A stretch of DNA of 64,000 nucleotides from Zetaproteobacteria bacterium CG1_02_55_237 (GCA_001871195.1 MNXA01000053.1:24605-88604), one strand, 5' to 3'; shown: positions 24,664-34,220, counted from the stretch's first letter. Notes: generated by a model from the letters alone, not told the origin. A program made the numbers and translations.

Positions 24664-25552
24664 GGCCCATCCTGCCTGTAGAGAGCATTAGCTCTTCCAT
24701 TTTTTCCTGTTCGGCACGCTTGTTCGGTTTCACTTCCGGTTTTTCTTTCATCAGCTTCCAGGGGTTTCTTCTGATGTCATCGGAGAAGGCCTCAAAGTTT
24801 TCTGATGCCTTGCGCAGCTCAAACAGGGTTCTGTACAGATTTTCTCTGTTGTCCAGCAAAGCATCATTGAGGTTTTCTGATGCCTGCTTGCCTTCTTCAA
24901 AGAATTCACGTCCAGCCCGTGTCGTGCGGGGGAGTTCTTTTTCCAGCTTCTGCATGATGCGTTGCAGTGAAGCCGTGACTTCCCTGATCTGTGAGCGGTT
25001 TTCCTTAACCATCAATGTCAGCTCTTGCGAGGCTGTATTGATATTGGCAATGACCTGCTGAAAAGATTCGTGTCCCTTGCCTGTTTGGCTGCCTGAAAGC
25101 GTTTGAGTGAGTGTCTTGATATCATCGGTAATGCCGGTTGCCTTGGCGATAAATGTGTTGATGTCACCGGCAGGATCGGAAGGAATAACAGCTCCCTCTG
25201 GAAGCAGCTTCGTATCGCCGGTTTGGGCAGTCAGGGCAAGATTCTTTTCTCCGACCAGGCCGCGACCGATGATTGAGGCGCGGGTGGAAGCGGGCAGGCG
25301 CACGTCCGGATTGAGTGCGATGGTGACGATTGCCTTGTTGTTTCTCAGGAAAATGTCTTGCACGACGCCGATTTTGACACCGGCCATGCGCACCGGCGAC
25401 TGCACATCCAGACCCATCAGATCGTCAAATTCGGCTTCAACGAGGTGGGTGTCCTGTTTGAAAAGGCTGATGTCTCCAACCTTCCCGGTGGCAAATCCGA
25501 GTAAAATAAGGGCAAACAGAACAAAGGCTCCCAGGCGTGCTTGTGCATTCAT
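24644..25552 (-). CDS. mlaD: MCE-domain phospholipid transport protein (MlaD-like)
   Basis: The 302-aa protein has one N-terminal transmembrane helix (ARLGAFVLFALILLGFATG) and an MCE domain at about 38-115 (DDLMGLDVQSPVRMAGVKIGVV, GRGLVGEKNLAL). A long helical, coiled-coil-rich C-terminal half follows (about 150-290). This is longer than the compact E. coli MlaD (183 aa) and closer to the needle-forming MCE types. It links the MlaFE ABC transporter to periplasmic lipid movement. ATGA overlap with mlaF. Confidence 0.88.
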   Translation of the reverse strand: MNAQARLGAFVLFALILLGFATGKVGDISLFKQDTHLVEAEFDDLMGLDVQSPVRMAGVKIGVVQDIFLRNNKAIVTIALNPDVRLPASTRASIIGRGLVGEKNLALTAQTGDTKLLPEGAVIPSDPAGDINTFIAKATGITDDIKTLTQTLSGSQTGKGHESFQQVIANINTASQELTLMVKENRSQIREVTASLQRIMQKLEKELPRTTRAGREFFEEGKQASENLNDALLDNRENLYRTLFELRKASENFEAFSDDIRRNPWKLMKEKPEVKPNKRAEQEKMEELMLSTGRMGLAPARK

Positions 25553-26358
25553 CGGTCGATTGCCTCCTCTATATTTATCCCCCAGTGGCTACAGTTGAAC
25601 GGACCCTGAGCGCGACCTTCAACAAATTGTCTGAGCATCGGATCCTTGTCTGATCTTAGCTCATTCGCAGGCACTATTCTATGAATGCGGCCATGGCAAA
25701 GTAGGGCGATGTGATCACTAATCATTTCGGCACTCTTCAGGTCATGCGTAATGCTGAGCATGGTGGTGCCAGAATTTTTGTGCAGGCGGAGTATCAGATG
25801 ATTGATGACATCGGACATGATCGGATCAAGTCCGGTGGTTGGTTCATCGAAAAACACGATATCGGGTTTGTGGCAGATCGTACGGGCTAAACCAACACGT
25901 TTGGCCATGCCACCGGATAGTTCGGCCGGCATCAGCTCTGCGATATCGTGCAGGCCTACCAACGCCAGGACCTCAATCGCCCGTTCCTTTGCCTCTTTCT
26001 TGGAGACATCCTGCCTTAGCAGAGCGAAGGAGACATTTTCCCAGACCTTGAGCGAATCAAACAGTGCAGCTCCCTGAAACAGCATGCCGATCCGCCGCAT
26101 GCGTTTCAAATGCTCATTTTCCGATAAAGTCAGCCAGTTTTCTCCATCGACCAGAATTTCTCCGGCATCCGGTTTAAGCAAACCGAGGATACATTTAATC
26201 AGTACGCTCTTACCGGTGCCGGACATGCCAATCACCGTAGTTGATTTATCCGGCATGATGTCCAGGTCGACACCGTCAAGCACAACGTTGTCGCCAAAGC
26301 TCTTGGAGAGCCCGCGAATGCTGATGCGGGGCAGGTCGTTGTTGGTTGTGTCGTTCAT
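25549..26358 (-). CDS. mlaF: ABC transporter ATPase of the Mla lipid transport system
   Basis: The 269-aa ATPase has Walker A GMSGTGKS at 44-51, Q-loop LFQGAALFD, signature ELSGGMAKRV and Walker B IVFFDEPTTGLDP followed by the H-loop ITHD. The LSGGMAKRV signature and the C-terminal REFVEG-like stretch (RQFVEGRAQGP) are typical of MlaF/Ttg2A. The start at 26358 forms an ATGA overlap with mlaE; the frame also opens 12 bases further upstream. Confidence 0.93.
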   Translation of the reverse strand: MNDTTNNDLPRISIRGLSKSFGDNVVLDGVDLDIMPDKSTTVIGMSGTGKSVLIKCILGLLKPDAGEILVDGENWLTLSENEHLKRMRRIGMLFQGAALFDSLKVWENVSFALLRQDVSKKEAKERAIEVLALVGLHDIAELMPAELSGGMAKRVGLARTICHKPDIVFFDEPTTGLDPIMSDVINHLILRLHKNSGTTMLSITHDLKSAEMISDHIALLCHGRIHRIVPANELRSDKDPMLRQFVEGRAQGPFNCSHWGINIEEAIDR

Positions 26359-27125
26359 CCAAACAACCATGCAGTAAGGAAGTAGTCTGAAACAAGAATA
26401 CTCATGCAGGAAATCACCACAGCGCGTGTGGTGGCAGTGCCAACGCCTGCGGCTCCTCCTTTGCAGTTAAAACCCTCGGTGCAACCGATAACGCCAATCA
26501 GCAGGCCGAAAAAGCAGGCCTTGACGAGGCCGGAATAGAAGTCCTCCAGCCCCATATAAACGGTGGTGTTCTCGATATAAACAGTCGGATTCTGGTCGAG
26601 CAGGAATACGCTGATGGCATAGCCGCCGTATATGCCAATAAAGTCAGCAATGACTGTCAGCAGCGGCAACATCAGAATCACAGCCAGCACACGAGGCGTG
26701 ACCAGATAACGGAAAGGATCGGTGGACAGGGTCCACAGGGCATCGATCTGTTCGGTTACGCGCATGGTGCCAAGCTCTGCAGCGAAAGATGCGCCAACGC
26801 GGCCGGCAACCATCAGCCCGACCAGTACCGGTCCCAGCTCTCGCACCAGGGACATGGAGACGACAAGTCCGGTCAGGCTCTCCGCAGCAAAACGGTGGAA
26901 TACGATATAGGACTGGAGGGCCAGCACCATGCCGGTGAACAGGGCTGTCAGCATGACCACCGGTAGCGACTGCACACCGACCTCTTCAGCCTGTAACAGC
27001 AACTGCCTTCCATACCAAGGGGGCTTGCCCAGTTTGCGCAGTAATTCCAGCAGCATCAGCGCATACAGCCCGGTGCGGTTGAACAGGAATTCAACAGCGG
27101 AGCCGATGCTGCTCAGCCAGTTCAT
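26355..27125 (-). CDS. mlaE: ABC transporter permease of the Mla lipid transport system
   Basis: The 256-aa MlaE-type permease has five to six hydrophobic helices and diagnostic motifs: SLVRELGPVLVGLMVAGRVGASFAAELGTMRVTEQIDAL, and the C-terminal GVIGCTEGFNCKGGAAGVGTATTRAVV. The real start is at 27125, overlapping the alr stop by ATGA; the open frame to 27347 is alr in another frame. It translocates or extracts lipids with MlaF and MlaD. Confidence 0.95.
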   Translation of the reverse strand: MNWLSSIGSAVEFLFNRTGLYALMLLELLRKLGKPPWYGRQLLLQAEEVGVQSLPVVMLTALFTGMVLALQSYIVFHRFAAESLTGLVVSMSLVRELGPVLVGLMVAGRVGASFAAELGTMRVTEQIDALWTLSTDPFRYLVTPRVLAVILMLPLLTVIADFIGIYGGYAISVFLLDQNPTVYIENTTVYMGLEDFYSGLVKACFFGLLIGVIGCTEGFNCKGGAAGVGTATTRAVVISCMSILVSDYFLTAWLFG

Positions 27126-28186
27126 TCGATGGCTTGCCGGATAATCCGTTGGCCTACGCCGGTGAACAGCTCGTAGGCTATCGTTCCAGCATCCTGAGCT
27201 ACCTGTGTGGCGGGCAGGTTTGAGCCCCAGAACTCCACTTCGGTTCCAGTGGCTATATCGGTCTGGCTGATATCCAGCAGACAATAGTCCATGCATACGC
27301 GTCCCACGATGTCGAGTATAGCAGCTTCTGCATAGGCCTGACCGCAATTCGAGAGCACTCTGGGCAGGCCATCGGCGTAGCCCATGGCGACGGTGGCGAT
27401 GCGCATATCATGCGCTGCCGTGAAACTTGCGCCATAAGAAACAGATTCTCCCTGAGGCACTTGGCGTACTTGTATGATTTTGGCACATAGCTGCATAACT
27501 GGCTTCAGGCCCAATGGCCGATCTGCAATCGGTTCCGCGCCGTACAGGGCAATGCCCGGGCGCACGACATTGAAGGTATGCTGCGGCATGCTGACCAGGC
27601 CGGCGCTGTTGAGCAGGGATTTGGGTGTGCCCGCTGGCAGCGTGGCGGCGATAGCTTGAAAGTTGGCAGCCTGCTGTGCATTAAGGGGATGATCAGGCTC
27701 ATCGGCGCAGGCCAGATGGCTCATGATACCAGCGATTTCGATACCCTGATCTGTACATGTTGCATATAGCGACAGCACATCCTCAGAGCCAAGGCGATTC
27801 ATACCGGTATCGACCTTCAGCCATGCCTTGCCGCGAAAGCCAGTAGCAGCCAACAGCTTTGACTGGCGGGGTTCGGTAATGGCCGGTGTCAGCCGATGTT
27901 CATGACACAGTTCGACATCTGCTGCATCAAAGATACCGGAAAGCAGAACGATATCCGCCTCAGTACCCACGATGCGTCGCAGCGCCGCTCCTTCAGCTGC
28001 ATCGGTAACTGCAAACCATCGGCAGCCTTCATCCCGCAGGGCAGGGGCGACAAGATGTAGCCCATGACCATAGGCATCTGCCTTAACGACCGCCATCACC
28101 GTTGCTCCGGCGGCTTTCTCGCTAAGAAGACGGTAGTTATGACGCAGATGTGCGAGATTGATGTAGGCAATGGCAGGTCGACTCAT
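27122..28186 (-). CDS. alr: Alanine racemase
   Basis: The 354-aa PLP enzyme makes D-alanine for peptidoglycan. The PLP lysine is K35 in AVVKADAYGHG; the second-subunit Tyr lies in SVSYGASFTA; GRVCMDYCLLDIS is the conserved C-terminal block. The homology-based start is MSRPAIAYINL at 28186; the frame extends to 28234 without conserved sequence. It heads an overlapping operon with mlaEFD. Divergent from the efflux genes. Confidence 0.94.
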   Translation of the reverse strand: MSRPAIAYINLAHLRHNYRLLSEKAAGATVMAVVKADAYGHGLHLVAPALRDEGCRWFAVTDAAEGAALRRIVGTEADIVLLSGIFDAADVELCHEHRLTPAITEPRQSKLLAATGFRGKAWLKVDTGMNRLGSEDVLSLYATCTDQGIEIAGIMSHLACADEPDHPLNAQQAANFQAIAATLPAGTPKSLLNSAGLVSMPQHTFNVVRPGIALYGAEPIADRPLGLKPVMQLCAKIIQVRQVPQGESVSYGASFTAAHDMRIATVAMGYADGLPRVLSNCGQAYAEAAILDIVGRVCMDYCLLDISQTDIATGTEVEFWGSNLPATQVAQDAGTIAYELFTGVGQRIIRQAIE

Positions 28187-28341
28187 GGGCTTAGTGTCGC
28201 CGAAGCTTTGCCTGTCGTCAAAACACAGTTTCATAGCAAGGAAGAAGACACTGAAATGTACCGTATCCCATTATGCGATTGTTGTTGCTTTGCAGCAGAA
28301 TAAGCTTGCATGTCACGAGAAATATGCGATAAATACGCATC

Positions 28342-29433
28342 ATGAAAACCATCGCGCGCTTGTTCCCCCCGCTTGCAGTCTGCCTGTTACTTACCCTGTT
28401 TGTTTCCGCATGTAGCGATAAGGATGAGACCACTAATAAATCACCGGTAAAGCCGGTGGTTGTGCTCAAGGCTTATGCCATTTCGCTTAGCGATCAGGTT
28501 GAGGCGCTTGGCACCGCGCAGGCCAACGAATCCATCACCATCACCGCAACGGTTGCCGGTAGACTTGAAGAAATCGCGTTTAACGATGGTCAGCAGGTGC
28601 ATAAGGGTGATGTGATTGTCCGGCTCGATCAGGATGAGGAACGGGCCCAACTGGTTGCAGCCGAGGTACAACTGGCTGAGCACACACGCGAGGTAAAACG
28701 CCTGCAAACCCTGTTGGCCCGCAAGGCTGCTGCTACCCGCGAACTCGATGAGCGCAAAACACTGGCCGCTGTGACGGCCAGTAGCATTCAGCAGATCAAG
28801 GCGCGCATCGACGAGCTCACCCTGAGAGCTCCGTTTGACGGCAAGGTGGGTATACGCCGGGTCAGCCCCGGTGCGCTGGTGCAGCCCGGGCAGGTGATTG
28901 CCACCCTCGATGAGGTTGATCCGATTAAACTGGATTTCAGCATTCCAGCTACCATGCTGCAGGGCATGAAGCCTGGTGACCGGATCGAGGCACGCGCTGA
29001 TTCGTTGGGCGAGCAGGTGTTCACCGGTGTGGTCAGCGCCACCGATTCTCGTATTGATCCGCTGACCCGCTCCATGTTGTTGCGCGCCATCATAGCCAAT
29101 CCGGATGGCAGACTGATTCCCGGCATGCTGATGCGCGTCACGCTGCTGGCCAATGAACGTCAGGCCATGGTTGTGCCGGAGGAAAGCATCACCCAGAAAC
29201 AGGATAAGCATTACATCACACTGGTCACGCCCGAGGGCAAGGCCGAACTGCGTGTCGTGCAGCCCGGTTTGCGCCGCGATGGTCTGGTTGAAATCAGGCA
29301 GGGGCTTGCTGCCGGCGAACGGGTTGTGGTGCGTGGCATGGGCTTTGTGAAGCCAGGGCAGGCGGTCAGCATCAGTGAAACATGGGATGAAATCCGAGAC
29401 AGCCAGTTTCCGGCCCAGCATCAGGCCAAATAG
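28342..29433 (+). CDS. RND efflux periplasmic adaptor (membrane fusion lipoprotein)
   Basis: The 363-aa lipoprotein has the lipobox VSAC at residues 21-24. A biotinyl-lipoyl-like half (ATVAGRLEEIAFNDGQQVHKGDVIVRLD), a short helical hairpin (about 95-150), the matching lipoyl half (APFDGKVGIRRVSPGALVQPGQ), a beta barrel and a membrane-proximal domain follow in the usual order. It bridges the RND pump to the outer-membrane channel encoded two genes downstream. The upstream 107 bases, shared with alr, should hold divergent promoters; no operator was recognised. Confidence 0.93.
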   Translation: MKTIARLFPPLAVCLLLTLFVSACSDKDETTNKSPVKPVVVLKAYAISLSDQVEALGTAQANESITITATVAGRLEEIAFNDGQQVHKGDVIVRLDQDEERAQLVAAEVQLAEHTREVKRLQTLLARKAAATRELDERKTLAAVTASSIQQIKARIDELTLRAPFDGKVGIRRVSPGALVQPGQVIATLDEVDPIKLDFSIPATMLQGMKPGDRIEARADSLGEQVFTGVVSATDSRIDPLTRSMLLRAIIANPDGRLIPGMLMRVTLLANERQAMVVPEESITQKQDKHYITLVTPEGKAELRVVQPGLRRDGLVEIRQGLAAGERVVVRGMGFVKPGQAVSISETWDEIRDSQFPAQHQAK

Positions 29434-29489
29434 ACAGTCCATGTCCGACACCGTCTTTTTGATGACTCAGCCTCTGAAGGAGCATATGC

Positions 29490-32400
29490 ATGTGGCTGTC
29501 TGATACCAGCGTTCGACGCCCTGTTCTTGCACTGGTGCTGAATCTGCTGATTGTGGTATTCGGTATACTTTCCTTCACCCATCTTCCCCTGCGCGAATAC
29601 CCTGATATCGATCCGCCCATCGTTTCCATTACCACCGATTATCCCGGTGCAGCTGCCAACGTGGTCGAAACACGTATTACCGAGACTATCGAGGATCGCA
29701 TTGCCGGTATTGAAGGCATACGCTCTATTACTTCCAAAAGCAGCGATGGACGCTCGGATATCTCCATCCGTTTTAACATCAGTCGCGATATCGATGCCGC
29801 CGCAAACGATATCCGCGACCGTGTCTCGCGCATCATGGACAACCTGCCGGACGGTGCAGATCCGCCCGACATCCGCAAAACAGATGCTGATGAACGGGTC
29901 ATCATGTGGCTGAACCTGACCGGTGAAGGCATGTCGACCATGGAAATATCGGACTATGCCAAACGCTATGTCATCGATCGCTTTTCGGCCCTCGATGGCG
30001 TGGCCAGGGCGCGTGTTGGTGGCGGTGAGGAACAGTCGCTGCGCATCTGGCTGGATCGCAACAAACTGGCCGCCTTTGGCCTGACGGTAACGGATATCGA
30101 ACTGGCGCTACGGCAGGAGAACGTGGAACTGCCGGCCGGCATTCTCGAATCGAAGAAGCGCGACTTCACGGTGCGCCTGCTGCGCAGCTATCGCAGCACC
30201 GATGATTTCCGCCAACTGGTTCTCAGGCAGGGGGGGGATGGCTATCTGGTGCGTCTGGGCGATGTGGCACGCATTGAAATCGCTGCCATTGAAAAGCGCA
30301 GCACCCTGCGCGGCAACGGCATTCCCATGGTCGGTATCGGTATCGTCAAACAGTCCAAGGGTAATACGCTGGCTGTAGCACGCTTGGCCAAACAGGAAAT
30401 GGAGCGCGTCAATGAAGTGTTGCCGCCGAATATGCGCATGGAGCAGAGCTTCGACTCCAGCGTGTTTATCGACAATGCCATCGATGAGGTCTACAAAACC
30501 CTGTTTATCGCCGTGCTGCTCGTTGTGCTGGTGATTTACCTGTTCTTGGGCAATGTTCGGGCCATGCTGGTGCCGGCCGTGACAGTGCCGATTTCGCTGA
30601 TTGGCACCTTTATCGTGCTGTTTGCTTTGGGCTATACCATCAATCTGTTGACCCTGCTGGCGCTTGTGCTGGCCATCGGTCTGGTGGTGGACGATGCCAT
30701 TGTGGTGATTGAAAACATTCACCGCCGCATCGAACTCGGTGAGCCGAAACTGGTTGCGGCGTTCCGTGGAACAAGGCAGGTCGGCTTTGCGGTCATTGCC
30801 ACCACAGCCGTACTGGTCGCGGTGTTCGTGCCCATTACCTTTATGGAGGGCGATACAGGTCGCCTGTTCAGCGAGTTTGCCGTGACCCTCACGGCTGCGG
30901 TCATCTTTTCCAGCTTTGCCGCTCTGACTGTGGGGCCGATGATGGCCTCCAAACTGCTTGATGCGCGCGGCGAGAGCAATCGCTTCACGCATGCCATCGA
31001 CAGCAGCTTTATACGCATGCGCGAATCCTACCTGCGCACTCTGGAACGCAGCCTCAAACACCCTTTAGTCGCCATTCTGCTTGTGATCGGCATGGTGCTT
31101 GTCGCCGTGCTGCTGCTGCGCGCCATTCCTCAGGAGTATTCACCCAAGGAAGACCGTGGTGTGTTTTACATCATGATCAAGGGTCCGGAAGGCGCTTCCT
31201 ATCAGTATGTGCGCGAACATATGGATGAAGTCGAACGGCGGCTGATGCCGTTTACCGAAAGCGGCGAATTCCAGCGTCTGCTGATGCGTGCGCCGGGCAG
31301 CTTCGGTGCTACCGCTAATTTCAGCGATGCGCGCGGTATCGTGGTTCTGAGCCACTGGAATACCGGCCGCAAGCCTATCGGCTATTACCTCGATCAGGTG
31401 AAGAAACTCACTGCCGACATGCCAGGCGTGCGTGTGTTCAGCATTGTGCGTCAGGCCTTCGGGGGCGGTGAGGCCAAGCCCGTACAGTTTGTTTTGGGTG
31501 GTCCGACCTATGACGATCTGGCCGAATGGCGCGATATCATGATGGCCAAGGCGAGCGGCAATCCGGGGCTGATCGGTCTGGACCACGACTACGACGAAAC
31601 AAAACCGCAGATCGGCCTGACCATCCGCCGTGATCGTGCCGATGCGCTCGGTGTATCGGTGCAGGATATCAACCACACGCTGGAAACCCTGATGGGTACG
31701 CGTCGGGTGACCACATTCATTGATCGCGGCAAGGAATACGATGTGGTGCTGGAAAGCGAGAAAGCACTCAAGCAGAGCCCTGCAGATATTGAAAACACCT
31801 GGGTTCGATCCGGGCGTAGCGGCCAGCTTATTCCCTTGTCCAATCTCGTCGATATCCGTGAGTTTGCCGGCAGCAACACACTCAATCGCTACAACCGTCA
31901 GCGGGCCATTACCCTGGAAGCCAATCTGGCCGACGGATACTCGTTGGGCGAGGCGCTGAACTATTTGCAGGGCCTGGTGCGCAACGATCTTCCACCCGGC
32001 GCCACCATCGATTACAAGGGCCCGTCGCAGGACTTTATCGACAGCGGCTCATCGATGTATCTGGTCTTTGCACTGGCCCTGATGGTGGTGTTTCTTGTGC
32101 TGGCCGGCCAGTTCGAGAGCTTCATTCATCCCCTGATTATCATGCTCACCGTGCCGCTGGCCATCACGGGCGCTCTCGCGGCTCTATGGTTGGCTGGCAT
32201 GAGTCTGAATATCTACAGCCAGATCGGCCTGATCATCCTCATCGGTATTGCTGCCAAGAACGGCATCCTGATCGTCGAGTTCATCAATCAGCTGCGTGAC
32301 GAAGGTGTTGAGTTCCACGCAGCCATTCTCAATGCCTCCGGCAAGCGTCTGCGTCCGATCATCATGACTGCGCTGACCACAGCCATGGGTGCATTACCCC

Positions 32401-32600
32401 TGATTCTTTCCTCTGGGGCCGGTGCGGAGACCCGACTGGTGATAGGCACGGTGATCATGTCCGGAGTAGTCGTTACCACCTTCTTCACGCTGTTTATCGT
32501 GCCGGTGATGTACCGTGTGTGGTCGCAGCACACCTCATCCCCCAAGGCCACCGGCCGCATGCTGGAGGCCCAGTTGAAGGAATACGAGGAGAAGGTATGA
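29490..32600 (+). CDS. RND multidrug efflux pump (AcrB/MexB-type, HAE1 family)
   Basis: The 1036-aa inner-membrane antiporter has 12 predicted helices and two large periplasmic loops. The paired proton-relay aspartates are D401-D402 in GLVVDDAIVVIENIHR. The N-terminal SDTSVRRPVLALVLNLLIVVFG and the C-terminal GAGAETRLVIGTVIMSG blocks are typical. The D-D pair and lack of heavy-metal motifs place it with drug/organic-compound exporters; substrates are not readable. GAAGGAG precedes the ATG. The stop overlaps the outer-membrane factor gene by ATGA. Confidence 0.95.
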   Translation: MWLSDTSVRRPVLALVLNLLIVVFGILSFTHLPLREYPDIDPPIVSITTDYPGAAANVVETRITETIEDRIAGIEGIRSITSKSSDGRSDISIRFNISRDIDAAANDIRDRVSRIMDNLPDGADPPDIRKTDADERVIMWLNLTGEGMSTMEISDYAKRYVIDRFSALDGVARARVGGGEEQSLRIWLDRNKLAAFGLTVTDIELALRQENVELPAGILESKKRDFTVRLLRSYRSTDDFRQLVLRQGGDGYLVRLGDVARIEIAAIEKRSTLRGNGIPMVGIGIVKQSKGNTLAVARLAKQEMERVNEVLPPNMRMEQSFDSSVFIDNAIDEVYKTLFIAVLLVVLVIYLFLGNVRAMLVPAVTVPISLIGTFIVLFALGYTINLLTLLALVLAIGLVVDDAIVVIENIHRRIELGEPKLVAAFRGTRQVGFAVIATTAVLVAVFVPITFMEGDTGRLFSEFAVTLTAAVIFSSFAALTVGPMMASKLLDARGESNRFTHAIDSSFIRMRESYLRTLERSLKHPLVAILLVIGMVLVAVLLLRAIPQEYSPKEDRGVFYIMIKGPEGASYQYVREHMDEVERRLMPFTESGEFQRLLMRAPGSFGATANFSDARGIVVLSHWNTGRKPIGYYLDQVKKLTADMPGVRVFSIVRQAFGGGEAKPVQFVLGGPTYDDLAEWRDIMMAKASGNPGLIGLDHDYDETKPQIGLTIRRDRADALGVSVQDINHTLETLMGTRRVTTFIDRGKEYDVVLESEKALKQSPADIENTWVRSGRSGQLIPLSNLVDIREFAGSNTLNRYNRQRAITLEANLADGYSLGEALNYLQGLVRNDLPPGATIDYKGPSQDFIDSGSSMYLVFALALMVVFLVLAGQFESFIHPLIIMLTVPLAITGALAALWLAGMSLNIYSQIGLIILIGIAAKNGILIVEFINQLRDEGVEFHAAILNASGKRLRPIIMTALTTAMGALPLILSSGAGAETRLVIGTVIMSGVVVTTFFTLFIVPVMYRVWSQHTSSPKATGRMLEAQLKEYEEKV

Positions 32601-34027
32601 GCAGGCATTATCTGCCCTGTGCGCTTCTCCTTCTGGGTCTGAGCGGCTGTGTCCTCGGGCCGGATTATCAGCGTCCGGAATCAAGCTATGACGAGCAGTG
32701 GCAGAGCCAGTTGAATACTTCCGTCTCTTCACAGCCAGCCCAGGCTGAGGTGTGGTGGCAGCAGTTAAACGATCCGCTGCTTAGCGAGTTGATTAAAGGT
32801 GCCATGCAACAGAATCGCGATCTGGCTGTGGCTCTGGCCAATATCGAGCGGGCGAGGGCACTGCGTCGTGTTGCCGGCAGCGGCTATTACCCGACCCTTG
32901 ATGCCTCCGGTTCCGGCAGTCGAAGCCGTTTCTCAAGGCAAACAGGCTTCGGTGCCAATACCGGTACACGTAACACATTCTCCGCATCGCTGGATGCCAG
33001 CTGGGAGCTGGATTTGTTCGGTCGAACGCGCCGTGCAGTCGAGGCGGCCGATGCGCAGATTCAGGCCAGTGAAGCCGTGCAACAAGGGATGATGCTGTCC
33101 GTTGTTGCCGAGCTGGCCACCAGCTATTTCGAGGCGCGTGGTCTGCAACGTCAGCTTGCCGTGACAGAACGCGACATCGAACTGCTGAGCGAGGTGGAAG
33201 AGATTGCCCGTGCGCAATCCGAGCTTGGTGTAACCACCGAGCTGGATCTGACGCGCGCGCGCGGCGAGCGGGAAACTTACGAGGCAAGCCTGCCCAATCT
33301 GGAGGCGGAGATTGCCGCACGCATCTATCGCATTTCCGTGCTTACCGGTCAGTCGCCGGAGTTTCATGCCAAAGCACTGCGCGAAAGTCGGCCCTTACCC
33401 ATGCCGCCCGATGCCGTGCCTGTGGGCCTGCGCTCGGACATTCTCAAGCGTCGTCCGGATGTACAGCAGGCGGAACGTGAACTGGCTGCAGCCACAGCCG
33501 GTATCGGCGTAGCCAAGGCCGATCTGTTCCCAAAATTTTCATTGACCGGATCCATCGGTTCGAGTGCGCGTGTATTCAGTGATCTGTTCACCCCGGCCAC
33601 GCTTACCCGCACGATCGGCGGTGCGCTCGGCTGGCCGGTGTTTGCCGGCGGTTCGCTGACTGCCGGTGTCGATGTCGCCGAGGCAGATACACGCGCAGCC
33701 TTTGCCCGTTACGAGCAGAGCGTCTTGTTGGCTCTGGAGGATGGCGAGGCATCGCTGATGCGCTATGGCAAGGAATGGCAGACGCTCAAGCGCTTGCAGA
33801 GTGCCGAAGCCACGCGACAGCAGGCTTTTGAAATCGCCCGCCTGCGTTATGAAGCAGGGGAGGAGAATTTCCTTGTCATTCTCGATGCGGAAAGAGCGTT
33901 GATCGCCACACGCAACGACATCATCAGCAGCGAAACACGCATCCTTACCGGCCTTGCCCAGCTCTACAAAGCCCTCGGCGGTGGCTGGCAACCGGTTGAT
34001 GAGGTGCTTGGAGAAGCGCATCCCTGA
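32597..34027 (+). CDS. Outer-membrane efflux channel lipoprotein (NodT/OprM family)
   Basis: The 476-aa OMF protein has a signal peptide and lipobox LSGC (residues 15-18) followed by VLGPDYQRPE, the standard NodT-family N-terminus. Two repeated OEP domains follow (about 60-245 and 270-465; RPDVQQAERELAAATAGIGVAKADLFPKFSLTG is the second-repeat signature). It completes the tripartite efflux system. The start at 32597 gives an ATGA overlap with the pump gene. Confidence 0.95.
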   Translation: MSRHYLPCALLLLGLSGCVLGPDYQRPESSYDEQWQSQLNTSVSSQPAQAEVWWQQLNDPLLSELIKGAMQQNRDLAVALANIERARALRRVAGSGYYPTLDASGSGSRSRFSRQTGFGANTGTRNTFSASLDASWELDLFGRTRRAVEAADAQIQASEAVQQGMMLSVVAELATSYFEARGLQRQLAVTERDIELLSEVEEIARAQSELGVTTELDLTRARGERETYEASLPNLEAEIAARIYRISVLTGQSPEFHAKALRESRPLPMPPDAVPVGLRSDILKRRPDVQQAERELAAATAGIGVAKADLFPKFSLTGSIGSSARVFSDLFTPATLTRTIGGALGWPVFAGGSLTAGVDVAEADTRAAFARYEQSVLLALEDGEASLMRYGKEWQTLKRLQSAEATRQQAFEIARLRYEAGEENFLVILDAERALIATRNDIISSETRILTGLAQLYKALGGGWQPVDEVLGEAHP

Positions 34028-34040
34028 TTGAGCATGTCCT

Positions 34041-34066
34041 GAGAGGCCCGTACATACGGCCTCTTT
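34041..34066 (+). terminator. Terminator of the RND efflux operon
   Basis: GAGGCC/GGCCTC stem with an inner GTA/TAC pairing and one bulged C, followed by TTT, 14 bases after the channel-gene stop. Confidence 0.65.
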
Positions 34067-34121
34067 CCGACCAGTTCATCTATATCTGGACCAATTCAAC
34101 CGAACTTCTGAGGCTTTTCCT

Positions 34122-34211
34122 ATGCATGAAGGCCGGGACTTGTCCTATGGCCCTCATCGCCCTATGCTTCGGCGCGTTGAAAGTGAGCCGCGGCTCGCTT
34201 TTTTTGTTTAA
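34122..34211 (+). CDS. Possible 29-aa leader peptide ahead of rimP
   Basis: An ATG at 34122 with GAGG eight bases upstream opens a 29-codon frame ending in TAA just before the rimP ribosome-binding site. Its last codons run through the terminator-like hairpin at 34181-34209, so ribosome passage would disrupt the hairpin. The peptide is basic (RRPM/RR-type) with no amino-acid run typical of classical attenuators. This may be chance. Confidence 0.3.
   Translation: MHEGRDLSYGPHRPMLRRVESEPRLAFFV
34181..34209 (+). terminator. Terminator-like hairpin in the rimP-nusA-infB leader
   Basis: AAGTGAGCCG/CGGCTCGCTT forms a near-perfect 10-bp stem (effective loop GCGC) followed by seven Ts. It lies 12 bases upstream of the rimP start, where termination or antitermination could control the operon. 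Confidence 0.7.
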
Positions 34212-34220
34212 GGAGGATCG

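Noticed and set aside
27126..27347. N-terminal extension of mlaE by 74 residues
   Set aside because: It is alr in another frame; the extension has no MlaE similarity, and the ATGA overlap at 27125 gives the natural start.
30108..31061. A 317-codon minus-strand frame inside the RND pump gene
   Set aside because: It is antisense to a well conserved membrane protein; the His/Gln-rich low-quality translation is typical of a shadow frame.
34028..34220. tRNA gene ahead of rimP, as in E. coli metY
   Set aside because: No cloverleaf or T-arm sequence (GGTTCGA-type) was found; only two hairpins and a short frame are present.
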